Assembly (NCBI GenBank): GCA_024227565.1
Contig: JAAEUE010000383.1
Span: forward strand, 1 to 54,720
Direction of reading: 5' to 3'
Length of the DNA stretch: 54,720 nucleotides
Origin: Alphaproteobacteria bacterium
Lineage (GTDB): Bacteria; Pseudomonadota; Alphaproteobacteria; Rhizobiales; CAJQND01
The notes under the pieces were generated by a model, which had not been told where the DNA came from, did not search any database, and saw only the letters and a program-made list of their open reading frames with translations. Below are positions 34,042 through 42,948 of the stretch, piece after piece. A program made the translations under genes and the position numbers. How positions within the stretch are numbered: the stretch's first letter is position 1; every line of letters starts with the position of its first letter.

Positions 34042-35718
34042 ATGGTCGCAGTCCGCAATATCCTTTTCATCATGTTCGACCAGCTGCGCTTTGATTATCT
34101 GAGCTGCGCCGGTCACCCCTATCTGGAAACGCCGCACTTGGACCAACTGGCCCAGAAGGGCGTGCGGTTCTCGCGCTGCTATGTGCAGTCACCCATCTGT
34201 GGCGCCTCGCGCATGAGCTTCTACACAGGGCGCTATGTGAGCAGCCATGGCGCGGCGTGGAACAACTATCCCCTCAAGGTTGGGGAGATCACCCTGGGCG
34301 ACCATTTGCGCGCGGCGGGCATGAGCTCCTGGCTTGTGGGCAAGACCCATATGAAGGCCGACCAGGAGGGCATGGCGCGCCTCGGCATTGCCGCCGACAG
34401 TGTGATCGGTGCGCGGGTCTCAGAGTGCGGCTTTGACATCTATGTGCGCGATGACGGGCTGTGGGCCTCTGGGCCCGATGGGGCATATGACAGCAGACCG
34501 TCGCCCTATAACGCGTACCTCCAGTCGAAGGGGTATGACAGCGACAATCCCTGGGCCGACCATGCCAACGCGGGCATTGAGGCGGACGGGGAAATCGCCT
34601 CAGGCTGGCTGATGAAGAACGCGAGCCTGCCGGCCAATATCCGCGAGGAAGATTCCGAAACCCCCTGGCTCACCTCCCAGGCGATCAACTTCATTGATGA
34701 GATGGAGGGCAAAGACCCCTGGCTTTGTCATCTGTCCTACATCAAGCCACATTGGCCCTACATCGTGCCGGCGCCGTATCATGCTCTGTATGGGCCCAAC
34801 CAGGTGCTCGCCCCAGTGCGCCATCCAAAAGAGCGTGAAGATCCCCATCCTGTCTATGCGCAGTTCATGGGGAACCCGATCGGCCAGGCGTTCCAGCGCG
34901 ACGAGGTGCGCCAGGCGGCGATCCCGGCCTATATGGGGCTGATCAAACAGTGCGACGACCAGATGGGCCGCCTGTTTGCCCATCTTGAGGCGTGCGGCCG
35001 GATGGAGGATATGCTGATCGTGGTGACCTCAGACCACGGCGATTATCTGGGTGATCATTGGCTTGGGGAGAAGGACCTGTTCCACGAGCAATCGGTGAAG
35101 GTTCCGCTGATTATCTACGATCCGTCTGCTGCTGCGAACAGCACACGCGGTACGGTTTGCGATGAGTTGGTGGAGAGCATTGACCTGGCCGCAACCTTCA
35201 TTGCTGCCGCAGGGCGCGATGTGCCCGATCACATTGTGGAAGGCCGGCCGCTGACGCCGTTCCTGCACGGCAGCGCGCCTGGCAATTGGCGCGAGTACGC
35301 GGTGAGCGAATATGACTACTCAGCCACCCCAATGGCCATGCGGCTGGGTCTTGCGACGCGCGATGCGCGATTGTTCATGATTGCCGACAAGCGCTGGAAA
35401 TTCATGCATGCCGAAGGCGGCATCCGGCCCATGCTGTTTGATCTGGAGGGCGATCCTGAGGAGTATCACGATCTGGGCGCAAGCGCTGCGCATGGCGAGA
35501 TCATCGCCCTGATGTATCAAAGGCTTGGGGAGTGGGGCCGCCGGCTTTCTCAACGCACGACGAAGTCGGAACAGGATATCTTGAACATGCGTGGAAAGTC
35601 CCGCGGCACGGGTGTGCTGCTCGGCGTCTACGATGGCTCGGAAGTTGAGCCGGATCTGCTGACAGGCTATTCCGGCAAGGCCCAGCGGCACATCGAAGAC
35701 CCTGGCCCGGGAGGCTAG
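34042..35718 (+). CDS. Sulfatase-family hydrolase (alkaline phosphatase superfamily)
   Basis: A 558-residue metal-dependent hydrolase. The sulfatase modification motif is present as C53-G-A-S-R57 (PICGASRMSFYTGRY), so C53 can be converted to formylglycine. Metal-binding segments are NILFIMFDQLR near the N-terminus and VTSDHGDYLGDH in the centre. No signal peptide is visible, so it is cytoplasmic. The family includes aryl and alkyl sulfatases and phosphonate or phosphate esterases; sequence alone does not separate these. It is the first gene of a three-gene unit with the reductive dehalogenase (5 bp downstream) and a MetX-like hydrolase, and follows the importer genes. I infer that it removes sulfate (or phosphate) from the imported compound before or after dehalogenation. 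Confidence 0.88.
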   Translation: MVAVRNILFIMFDQLRFDYLSCAGHPYLETPHLDQLAQKGVRFSRCYVQSPICGASRMSFYTGRYVSSHGAAWNNYPLKVGEITLGDHLRAAGMSSWLVGKTHMKADQEGMARLGIAADSVIGARVSECGFDIYVRDDGLWASGPDGAYDSRPSPYNAYLQSKGYDSDNPWADHANAGIEADGEIASGWLMKNASLPANIREEDSETPWLTSQAINFIDEMEGKDPWLCHLSYIKPHWPYIVPAPYHALYGPNQVLAPVRHPKEREDPHPVYAQFMGNPIGQAFQRDEVRQAAIPAYMGLIKQCDDQMGRLFAHLEACGRMEDMLIVVTSDHGDYLGDHWLGEKDLFHEQSVKVPLIIYDPSAAANSTRGTVCDELVESIDLAATFIAAAGRDVPDHIVEGRPLTPFLHGSAPGNWREYAVSEYDYSATPMAMRLGLATRDARLFMIADKRWKFMHAEGGIRPMLFDLEGDPEEYHDLGASAAHGEIIALMYQRLGEWGRRLSQRTTKSEQDILNMRGKSRGTGVLLGVYDGSEVEPDLLTGYSGKAQRHIEDPGPGG

Positions 35719-35723
35719 ACGCT

Positions 35724-38700
35724 GTGGTCCGGTTTTTCTCAGACAAGAAACGGCCGGTCCACATGGGCCCCTATCCGCTTGAGCGCCTCGCGCGGCTGAA
35801 AGCGGCACCAGATCTTGACGCCGTTCCGCCGCCGCAACCTCTGTCGTTTCATCGCCCGGAGGCGCCAGCGTCCATCGTCAATGCCATGGGCGAGTATCAA
35901 GCGATGCTGGATGCGATCCGCGATGGCATTGCCAATTCCAGCAGGGCAGATTGCCCGGAGAGCCCGCAAGAACGCGCGGAGCATCTGAAGGCCTTGGGCT
36001 ATTTCTCTGACGCGTCGATGGTTGGGACTTGTGAGCTGCACCCAGAAGCTGTGATGGCAGAGCCTTTTCGAAATCCTGACATTGACCGCCTGGCGGAGGA
36101 TTTGCGCACACGCCAGACAAAGACCCTGGCGTCCGGCATCGATCTCATCATGGCGGATCTGAAAGAATCCGTTGAGGCGCCGGCCACCCCAATAGACGGC
36201 CACACCCACGCTATTGTGGTCCTCTACGAGTTTCCCCGCGAACCCAAACCAGGCGAGCCGGGCGCAGGCTGGATTGAGGGTGCACAGAAGGCGCGCGCCT
36301 GCCTGCGGGCGTCGGAAACGGCTTTGGTGATTGCCAGCTATCTGCGCCTTTTGGGCTATGGTGCCCGGGCGCATACGGGCGCCTCGTCGGATGTTGATTT
36401 GGGCAAGCTCACCGTGGCAGCCGGGCTGGCGGTGGCGCATGAGGGCACGCTCAGTACCCCTTACGTTGGCGCGCGGTTCGGCGTCGCTGCTGTCACAACT
36501 GATTTTGCCCTTGCGCCCGATCTGCCGCTTGCGCCGATGAGCCAACAGGCAAGGTCCAAAACCCATGGTCCGGGCTGGTGGGTGGGGAAGGGCTTTGCCA
36601 AGAACGCCATCAACCGCGAGCCGTTTGCCAAGCGCCGCTATGTTGATGGACCCCATCCGTTTGAAAAGCTAAAGCGGGTGGAGAAACCCACCACCTTTAT
36701 CGACGAGGAGCGGGTCGCCCGTGTGCCGAAGCGCACGGACATGTTTGCCCGCGCTCAATTCGGCGATATGGGCAAGCACGTTCAGGACGGGGCGAAGAAC
36801 GGTCACTATGCCAGAAAGTCCGCGCCCTCCATGGCCCAGCGCCGTGCACTTGGGGCCTTCGTTCTGCTGCAGGACGGCGAGCCGGCACCCGAAAGATCTT
36901 CTGCCACCGACGATGCTGCCCGAAATGCTGAATTCATCAAGGCGGCATCCTATTTTCTTGGTGTGGATGCGGTTGGCATATCGCGGTGCCCGGATTGGAC
37001 CTGGTATTCCCATGATGCGGCCGGCGATGAACTTGACCCGCCGCACGATCAGGCGATCAGCATGATCATCGACCAGGGCTATGAGACCATGGAGGGGGCC
37101 TCTGGCGACGATTGGATATCCGTCGCCCAGTCCATGCGGGCCTATTTGCGCTTTTCCTTGCTGGGCGGTGTTATTGCCAAGCAGATCCGAAACTTGGGCT
37201 ACCCGGCAAAGGCGCACAGTGTTTTGGATGGCGAGGTGCTGCAACCGCCGCTGCTGTTGCTCTCCGGTTTGGGGGAGGTGAGCCGGATTGGCGAGGTGAT
37301 TTTGAACCCCTACCTGGGGCCCCGCCTTAAGGCGGGTGTGGTGACCACGACCATGCCCCTGGCCCACGACAAGCCGATCGATTTTGGGCTGCAAAATTTT
37401 TGTGAGAACTGCAACAAGTGCGCGCGCGAATGCCCGTCCGGTGCCATTACCGCCGGACCGAAGCTGATGTTCAACGGCTATGAAATCTGGAAGTCCGACA
37501 GCCAGAAATGCGCCACCTACCGGATCACCACTTCGGGCGGGGCCATGTGCGGCCGTTGTATGAAAACCTGCCCGTGGAACTTGGAAGGCCTGTTTGCGGA
37601 AGCGCCGTTCAGGTGGGCCGCGTCAAACCTGCCGCAGGCCGCGCCGCTGCTGGCAAAGCTGGATGATGTTGCCGGGAACGGCGCGTTGAACGACGTGAAG
37701 AAATGGTGGTGGGACATTGAGTTGAAAGAGAGTGGGGCCTATGGGCCGGCGGCAGACCCCGTTAACCGGCGAGGGCTGCAGAAAGATCTGGATCTTCGCT
37801 ACGAAGACCAAACCCTGGCGGTGTATCCGGCATCGCTCGCCCCTCATCCCTGGCCGTTTCCGTTTCCGATGGACCGGGAAAAGGGCATTGAGGCCTATCA
37901 GGCGCTCATCACGGCAGAAGAGTACAAAACAAGGCTCGTGCGCGGTGAGACCCATGGCCTGGCACATGAATACCGCATTGAGGGCGATGCGCCCGTGATC
38001 CGTGTTGAGGTGGCCAAAGCTGAGATGATGGCTGAAGGGGTGTGCAGGTACGAGCTGACCGCGCTTGACGGATCTGCGTTGCCGGACTGGACGGCCGGAG
38101 CGCACGTGGACGTGGTGGTGGCACCTGAATATCTGCGCCAGTATTCGCTATGCGGTGATCCGGAGGATCAGTCGCGATATCAGATCGGCGTTCTGCGGGA
38201 GGACGAAGGGCTGGGTGGATCGAAGCTGTTGCACCGGATCTTCGCCCAAGGCCGCAAAATCTTCATTTCCAAACCCATCAACCACTTTGCCCTGGAGCCC
38301 AGCGCGAAGAAGACGGTTTTGATGGGCGGCGGTATCGGCGTGACGCCGATGATTGCCATGGCCCACGAGCTCCATGCGGCAGGCGCTGCGTTTTCGCTTC
38401 ATTATTCCGCCAAGGCACGGCGCACCGCAGGCTTCCTCCATGAGATCGCTCAGGCGCCCTGGGCAGATCATGTGTCTCTCCATATCAGCGATGAGGGCAC
38501 ACGGGCGGACCTTGATGAGGTTCTGGCTGGGTATGGCGAAGGGGCACATGTCTATATCTGCGGGCCGGAGATCTACATGCAGGCTGTGTTGGAGACTGCT
38601 GATCGGCAAGGCTACCCGGAAGAGGCGGTGCACCTGGAATATTTCACTGTTCCTGAAACCCCTGAATATGAGAACCATCCGTTTACGCTCAAGCTTGCCA

Positions 38701-38942
38701 AATCAGGTCTGGAGCTGGAAGTTCCCGAGGACAGGACGGCGGCTGATGTATTGAACGCACACGGGATCCACGTGGACGTTAAGTGCAGCGACGGCTTGTG
38801 CGGGGTGTGCCGGTGCGGCGTTGTGAGCGGGGTGGTGGAACACCGGGACTTTGTGTTGTCAAAGTCCCAGCGGCAAACCGGGATTATTCTGTGCCAGTCA
38901 AGGGCGATGGAAGACGGCGGCGTCATAGAGCTTGATCTTTGA
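35724..38942 (+). CDS. rdhA: Self-sufficient reductive dehalogenase (corrinoid/Fe-S RdhA fused to FMN/[2Fe-2S] reductase)
   Basis: A 1072-residue cytoplasmic enzyme. Residues about 150-720 match reductive dehalogenases: ASYFLGVDAVGISR, LLLLSGLGEVSRIGEVILNPYLGPR, DKPIDFG, then two [4Fe-4S] motifs, C560/C563/C566/C570 (CENCNKCARECP) and C596/C609/C612/C616 (CGRCMKTCPW). Residues about 745-1072 match a phthalate-dioxygenase-reductase module: RQYS 805-808 (FMN), GGGIGVTPM 868-876 and CGPEIYM 946-952 (NAD(P)H), and C1021/C1026/C1029/C1057 ([2Fe-2S]). This is the catabolic NpRdhA/BhbA type, which removes halogens from bromo- or chloro-aromatics using NAD(P)H; no Tat signal, unlike respiratory RdhA. 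The start is GTG at 35724 with GGAGG upstream. The N-terminal half repeats the catalytic half in weakened form. Confidence 0.92.
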   Translation: MVRFFSDKKRPVHMGPYPLERLARLKAAPDLDAVPPPQPLSFHRPEAPASIVNAMGEYQAMLDAIRDGIANSSRADCPESPQERAEHLKALGYFSDASMVGTCELHPEAVMAEPFRNPDIDRLAEDLRTRQTKTLASGIDLIMADLKESVEAPATPIDGHTHAIVVLYEFPREPKPGEPGAGWIEGAQKARACLRASETALVIASYLRLLGYGARAHTGASSDVDLGKLTVAAGLAVAHEGTLSTPYVGARFGVAAVTTDFALAPDLPLAPMSQQARSKTHGPGWWVGKGFAKNAINREPFAKRRYVDGPHPFEKLKRVEKPTTFIDEERVARVPKRTDMFARAQFGDMGKHVQDGAKNGHYARKSAPSMAQRRALGAFVLLQDGEPAPERSSATDDAARNAEFIKAASYFLGVDAVGISRCPDWTWYSHDAAGDELDPPHDQAISMIIDQGYETMEGASGDDWISVAQSMRAYLRFSLLGGVIAKQIRNLGYPAKAHSVLDGEVLQPPLLLLSGLGEVSRIGEVILNPYLGPRLKAGVVTTTMPLAHDKPIDFGLQNFCENCNKCARECPSGAITAGPKLMFNGYEIWKSDSQKCATYRITTSGGAMCGRCMKTCPWNLEGLFAEAPFRWAASNLPQAAPLLAKLDDVAGNGALNDVKKWWWDIELKESGAYGPAADPVNRRGLQKDLDLRYEDQTLAVYPASLAPHPWPFPFPMDREKGIEAYQALITAEEYKTRLVRGETHGLAHEYRIEGDAPVIRVEVAKAEMMAEGVCRYELTALDGSALPDWTAGAHVDVVVAPEYLRQYSLCGDPEDQSRYQIGVLREDEGLGGSKLLHRIFAQGRKIFISKPINHFALEPSAKKTVLMGGGIGVTPMIAMAHELHAAGAAFSLHYSAKARRTAGFLHEIAQAPWADHVSLHISDEGTRADLDEVLAGYGEGAHVYICGPEIYMQAVLETADRQGYPEEAVHLEYFTVPETPEYENHPFTLKLAKSGLELEVPEDRTAADVLNAHGIHVDVKCSDGLCGVCRCGVVSGVVEHRDFVLSKSQRQTGIILCQSRAMEDGGVIELDL

Positions 38943-38978
38943 AGCAATGTGAGCTGGCAAATGTCATGGAGAAAATTG

Positions 38979-39995
38979 GTGGCTGAATATTTTGAGACTT
39001 TCGAGCTTGGCGATGTTGACCTGTTGAAGGGCGGGCACCTGACGCGGGCGCAGCTTGCCTACAAGACTTATGGCCGTCTGAACGCGGCCAAGGACAATGT
39101 GATCGTGCTACCGACCTTCTATACCGGCTCACACATGCGCAATGAAGGGTTCTTCGGGGCAGGACGAGCGATTGATCCAGCACAGCATTTCATTGTCTCG
39201 ATCAACCTTATGGGCAATGGACTTTCCTCGTCACCCAGCAACTCTGCTGCGCCTTACGACGGTCCAAGGTTCCCCGATGTGACCCTCTGGGACAATGTTG
39301 CTTTTCAACATAGATTGTTGACCGAACAATTGGGCGTGGAACAGATCGCCCTGGTGGCGGGCTGGTCAATGGCCGGGTGCCAGTCCTATCAATGGGCGGC
39401 CCAGTATCCTGACATGGTGGACGCCATTTTGCCGTTCTGCGCTTCGGCCAGAACGTCACCTCATAACGCTGTGTTTCTGGAGGGCGTGAAGGCGGCCTTG
39501 TGTGCGGACCAAGATTGGAACGCTGGCGACTATGCCCGCCCCCCTGTGCGTGGGTTGAAAGCCTTTGGGCGGGTGTATGCCGGCTGGGCGTTTTCGCAAA
39601 CCTGGTATCGCGAGAAGCTTCATCGGAAAATTGGCTTTGAGACTTACGAAGACCTGCTCGTGGACTGGGCGGATGATCACGCGGAGAACTGGGACGCCAA
39701 CAACCTTCTGGCAAAACTGAAAACCTGGCAGCTAGGCGATATCAGCGACAACCCGCTTTACGATGGCGATATTGAGATGGCTTTGGGGGCGATCAGGGCG
39801 CGTGCGATCCTGCTGCCTTGCACCCATGATTTGTATTTCCCGCCGGAGGACAATGAGATTGAGGCCCGGCACATGCCGAATGCCGAGTGCAGACCGTTTG
39901 CGTCAGTTTGGGGGCATTGTGTGGCGAGCCCGGGCAATGTGCCGGAGTTTCAGGAGTATTTGGACAGCTGTATTGCCGAGTTGCTTGCACGCTAG
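38979..39995 (+). CDS. MetX-like alpha/beta hydrolase (homoserine O-acetyltransferase family)
   Basis: A 338-residue alpha/beta-hydrolase-fold protein. The nucleophile is S130 in VAGWSMAG (GWSMGG in acetyltransferases), the acid is probably the Asp in LPCTHDLYFPPEDN, and the base is the His in VWGHCVASPG. The layout follows MetX, but the cysteine-rich C-terminal motifs differ, so hydrolysis of an ester or C-C bond is as likely as acetyl transfer. The GTG at 38979 has GGAG 7 bp ahead; a GTG at 38949 or ATG at 38961 would be longer. It is the last gene of the sulfatase-rdhA unit, which argues for a catabolic rather than a methionine role. Confidence 0.8.
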   Translation: MAEYFETFELGDVDLLKGGHLTRAQLAYKTYGRLNAAKDNVIVLPTFYTGSHMRNEGFFGAGRAIDPAQHFIVSINLMGNGLSSSPSNSAAPYDGPRFPDVTLWDNVAFQHRLLTEQLGVEQIALVAGWSMAGCQSYQWAAQYPDMVDAILPFCASARTSPHNAVFLEGVKAALCADQDWNAGDYARPPVRGLKAFGRVYAGWAFSQTWYREKLHRKIGFETYEDLLVDWADDHAENWDANNLLAKLKTWQLGDISDNPLYDGDIEMALGAIRARAILLPCTHDLYFPPEDNEIEARHMPNAECRPFASVWGHCVASPGNVPEFQEYLDSCIAELLAR

Positions 39996-40153
39996 AAGTA
40001 GCGGTGCGCCGTTGAAAACACAATTACGCACCGTCCATTAGGGTGGTATAGTTGTTCCGAGCATGGGAACGGGTTCGGACTGGCTGTGAGTTTATTGCCT
40101 AAAATTTCTTCGGTGATGCCCAAGCATACCGTGGCCTTTTATGGGCACAGCTT

Positions 40154-42472
40154 GTGAGAAGTTCCGGCTCACTGGCCTTAGGCGCCGAACGAATAGGCCT
40201 GCTTGCCCTTGCTGCGCCGGTTGCCTGGCTTGTGATCATCGCATTGTTCTCAGGTACGGCCCTATTTGGGATCTCCCAGCTGAAAACCGATGACGCGCTG
40301 ACCGATCTTCTGCGCTCGAACACCCACGAGTATCGAGACTACCGGCGGATGCAAAAGCTGTTTCCAAGCGACGAACTGGACGTTTTTGTTGTGGCAGAAT
40401 TTTCAACGCCGCTGACACCTGACAGTTTGGAGGCGCTGCGCGACATTCACTTCGATCTTGGCTTGGCTGATGGGGTGGCCAATGTGGTGTCCATGTTCTC
40501 AGTGCACGAGCGCGACCCGGCCGATGGCTCGTCTGTTCCTGTTATTCCTGAGGAGCTGCCGAGCGGGGAGGCGTTTAAGGCACTGACCGAGATGATCCGG
40601 TCGGACGCGCGGTTTGCCAATCGCCTCTATGCCCAATTGCCCGGCCAGAAAGGCTCGGCGCTCTTGATCACCGCGCTTGATCAGGAGGCCGTGAAGGCGT
40701 CCAGTATTGAAAGAGTGGTCAAAAGGCTCAGAAAAGAACTGCGAACGCTGGGCGAAGATGCCGGGGTGCAGCTTGGCATCACCGGGGCGCCGGCCATGAA
40801 GGCGGAGCTTTTGGCAGCGAGCCGGCGCGATAGTGCGGTCTTCAACGTGGCTGGATTTTTGATGGGGTTCATCATCTGCTTTGCGTTCTTTCGGCGCTGG
40901 CAATATGTGTTGATTGTTCTCACGCCAAACGCTCTTGCAGTGCTGTGTACGCTCGGTCTGATGGGGTTGATTGGGGTGCGCCTCAATCCTTTGATGAACA
41001 CTATTATTCCGTTGGTCCTGGTGATCAGTTTTGCCAACGGACTGCACCTGGTGTTCTCGATCCGGCGCCAATTGGCATTGGGGCAAACTCTGCATGACGC
41101 CATTGAGCATGCGGTTCTGAAGGTTGGACCGGCTTGCGTGCTTTCAGCGGTTACCACCGCGATCGCATTTGCCTCTCTTGCCCTGACGGATTCCCGTCTC
41201 ATTCAAGTGTTTGGGTTTACCGCAGCCGGGGCAACATTCATCAGCCTGGTTCTGGTGACCAGCGTTGTGCCGTGCCTTGCGTCTCTGCTGCTTCGCCAGG
41301 GGGACGCAAGCTCTACTCAGGGCAACCTCACCTGGTTCTCCGAACAACTCGACGGGGTGTGTGAACGCCTGTCAGTGCGGCTCACCAAGCACTATGTGGT
41401 GACTTGTGTGATCACGGTCTGCCTGCTGCTGGTTAGCGGGGTGGCTTATGTTCAGTTGGAACCGCGTTACCGGATCCGGGACATTATCCCGGATGGTGGC
41501 CAAGCTGCGAAGTATGCCGCACATATTGATGATCATTTTGGCGGCGTAAAAACCGTTCTGTTTCTGATTACCTCCGACACCGATCTTACCGAAAAATCCG
41601 ATGCTGCATTCAAAGCTGTTGCTGCAGGCAGTACGGTTTTGAAAGCCCATCCAAAGCTGCGAAATATTCGCTCGATCCAAGAGGTGCGCGAGAACTTGCC
41701 CGCCGAAGATGCCAACCTGCCGTTGGTTGAACTGCTGGAAGTGCTGCCCGACAACCTCAGCCAGCGGTACGTGAGCGCGGACAAACGTTCAATGCTTGTT
41801 ACAGCGAGCGTTCAGGACATCGAGGCGCTGCCCACAAACTTCATACGCAAGTACATGGACCGGCAGGCCGGACTGCTTACAGCGAGTCACCCTGGATTTG
41901 AGTATGTGGTCACAGGTCTGGCCACTCTGTCAGCCGAGCGTGCCATTGACACCATCTCCAGCCTCAACGGTGGCCTGATCGCTGCGGTCGGTATTGTGCT
42001 GGTGCTCATGGGGGTGTTGTTCAGGTCTTGGGAAATGGCCGTCCTCAGCCTCATCGCAAACATGTTTGCTATCGTTGTCACCGGGCTGTGCCTGTTTGTC
42101 TTCAACGTTGGGCTGCAATATGTGAGCGTGGTTGGTCTGACCGTGGCGTTCGGGCTGGCGGTCGACGACACGGTGCACTTCCTCAACAGGTACTGGCAGG
42201 AACTCTCGAGCGGGGCCTCGGAAGTGCGCGCCGTGCGCACAGCGGTGGAACGGGTGGGCCCGGTCCTGATGCTCACCACCATTGTTGTCGTGGCGGGCCT
42301 GGCCGCGACTTTGACGAGCGATGTGCCCCCAACCCGCACATTTGGCGCAATCTGTATGGCAACTTTGGTATTTGCGCTAATAGGGGATGTAATCGTATTG
42401 CCGGGCGCTATATTGATGTATCAGAAATTCCGCGGAACCCAAGCTTCGAAAAGCCCGGCGGAACCCCAATAG
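40154..42472 (+). CDS. RND/MMPL-family exporter
   Basis: A 772-residue inner-membrane transporter with the duplicated RND layout: one N-terminal helix (about 20-40), a periplasmic domain, five to six helices (about 225-380), then the same pattern again (helix near 415, periplasmic domain, helices from about 620). The intramembrane segment GLAVDDTVHFLNRYWQ, with paired acidic residues, is typical of proton-coupled MMPL proteins. Family members move lipids, hopanoids or fatty-acid derivatives. No periplasmic adaptor or outer-membrane partner is adjacent, which fits lipid trafficking better than multidrug efflux. The GTG start at 40154 has a poor ribosome site. A small secreted protein gene follows 25 bp later. 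Confidence 0.88.
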   Translation: MRSSGSLALGAERIGLLALAAPVAWLVIIALFSGTALFGISQLKTDDALTDLLRSNTHEYRDYRRMQKLFPSDELDVFVVAEFSTPLTPDSLEALRDIHFDLGLADGVANVVSMFSVHERDPADGSSVPVIPEELPSGEAFKALTEMIRSDARFANRLYAQLPGQKGSALLITALDQEAVKASSIERVVKRLRKELRTLGEDAGVQLGITGAPAMKAELLAASRRDSAVFNVAGFLMGFIICFAFFRRWQYVLIVLTPNALAVLCTLGLMGLIGVRLNPLMNTIIPLVLVISFANGLHLVFSIRRQLALGQTLHDAIEHAVLKVGPACVLSAVTTAIAFASLALTDSRLIQVFGFTAAGATFISLVLVTSVVPCLASLLLRQGDASSTQGNLTWFSEQLDGVCERLSVRLTKHYVVTCVITVCLLLVSGVAYVQLEPRYRIRDIIPDGGQAAKYAAHIDDHFGGVKTVLFLITSDTDLTEKSDAAFKAVAAGSTVLKAHPKLRNIRSIQEVRENLPAEDANLPLVELLEVLPDNLSQRYVSADKRSMLVTASVQDIEALPTNFIRKYMDRQAGLLTASHPGFEYVVTGLATLSAERAIDTISSLNGGLIAAVGIVLVLMGVLFRSWEMAVLSLIANMFAIVVTGLCLFVFNVGLQYVSVVGLTVAFGLAVDDTVHFLNRYWQELSSGASEVRAVRTAVERVGPVLMLTTIVVVAGLAATLTSDVPPTRTFGAICMATLVFALIGDVIVLPGAILMYQKFRGTQASKSPAEPQ

Positions 42473-42497
42473 TCTGCATAGGCCAGGAGAAGCCCTA

Positions 42498-42920
42498 ATG
42501 TCCGGAATGCGCACAGCAACTCGTATTGCTTTATCTGTGGTGACTTTATTGATGGTGATGGCGGTTGGACCGCTGGAGGCTGCTGCGCGGAGCAATCCCG
42601 TTGAAGGAAGCTGGCGCGGCAATGGACGTGCTGTTGCAAAAGACGGCAAATCATATCGGGTGCGCTGCAAAGTTCGAGTGTACCGCATTGCCAAGAGAAA
42701 GTTTCAGCTGAGCGGAAAATGCTCGAGCACAAAGGGAACGACCGCCGGTGCAGCCAATCTGAAGCAGGTGGGCGCGCGCTCGTTTAGAGGTAAGGGAAAT
42801 GGCCTTTCCGGCACGGGAACGGGAAGGATTTCCGTAAGTGTCAGCGGCAAGCGCATGTCTTTGAGCGTGCGTGGCAACAAGGGACGCATGTCGGTGAGGC
42901 TGCGCAAGCAAGGCCGTTAA
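42498..42920 (+). CDS. Small basic secreted protein of unknown function
   Basis: I do not recognise this 140-residue protein. It has a signal peptide (hydrophobic residues 12-26, cleavage likely near LEAAA). The mature part is strongly basic, rich in Gly, Ser, Lys and Arg, and has a beta-like repeating pattern (GSWRGNGRAV, KYRVRCKVRVYRIAKRKFQLSG, RISVSVSGKRMSLSVRGNKGRMSVRLR). Two cysteines are spaced to form a disulfide. It follows the RND exporter gene by 25 bp and may belong to the same transcript. The net charge suggests binding to an anionic partner such as lipid A, DNA or a polysaccharide; that is only inference. Confidence 0.7.
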   Translation: MSGMRTATRIALSVVTLLMVMAVGPLEAAARSNPVEGSWRGNGRAVAKDGKSYRVRCKVRVYRIAKRKFQLSGKCSSTKGTTAGAANLKQVGARSFRGKGNGLSGTGTGRISVSVSGKRMSLSVRGNKGRMSVRLRKQGR

Positions 42921-42948
42921 TTGAGGGTGTTCTCTGGGCGGCAGCGCC

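Noticed and set aside
34042..35718. Naming the first sulfatase as a phosphonate monoester hydrolase
   Set aside because: The motif is CGASR, compatible with several branches of the superfamily; sequence alone does not separate sulfatase from phosphonate esterase.
40003..40032. GGTGCG...CGCACC inverted repeat behind the MetX-like gene
   Set aside because: The stem is short (6 bp) with an 18-base loop and no T-run, so I do not call it a terminator.
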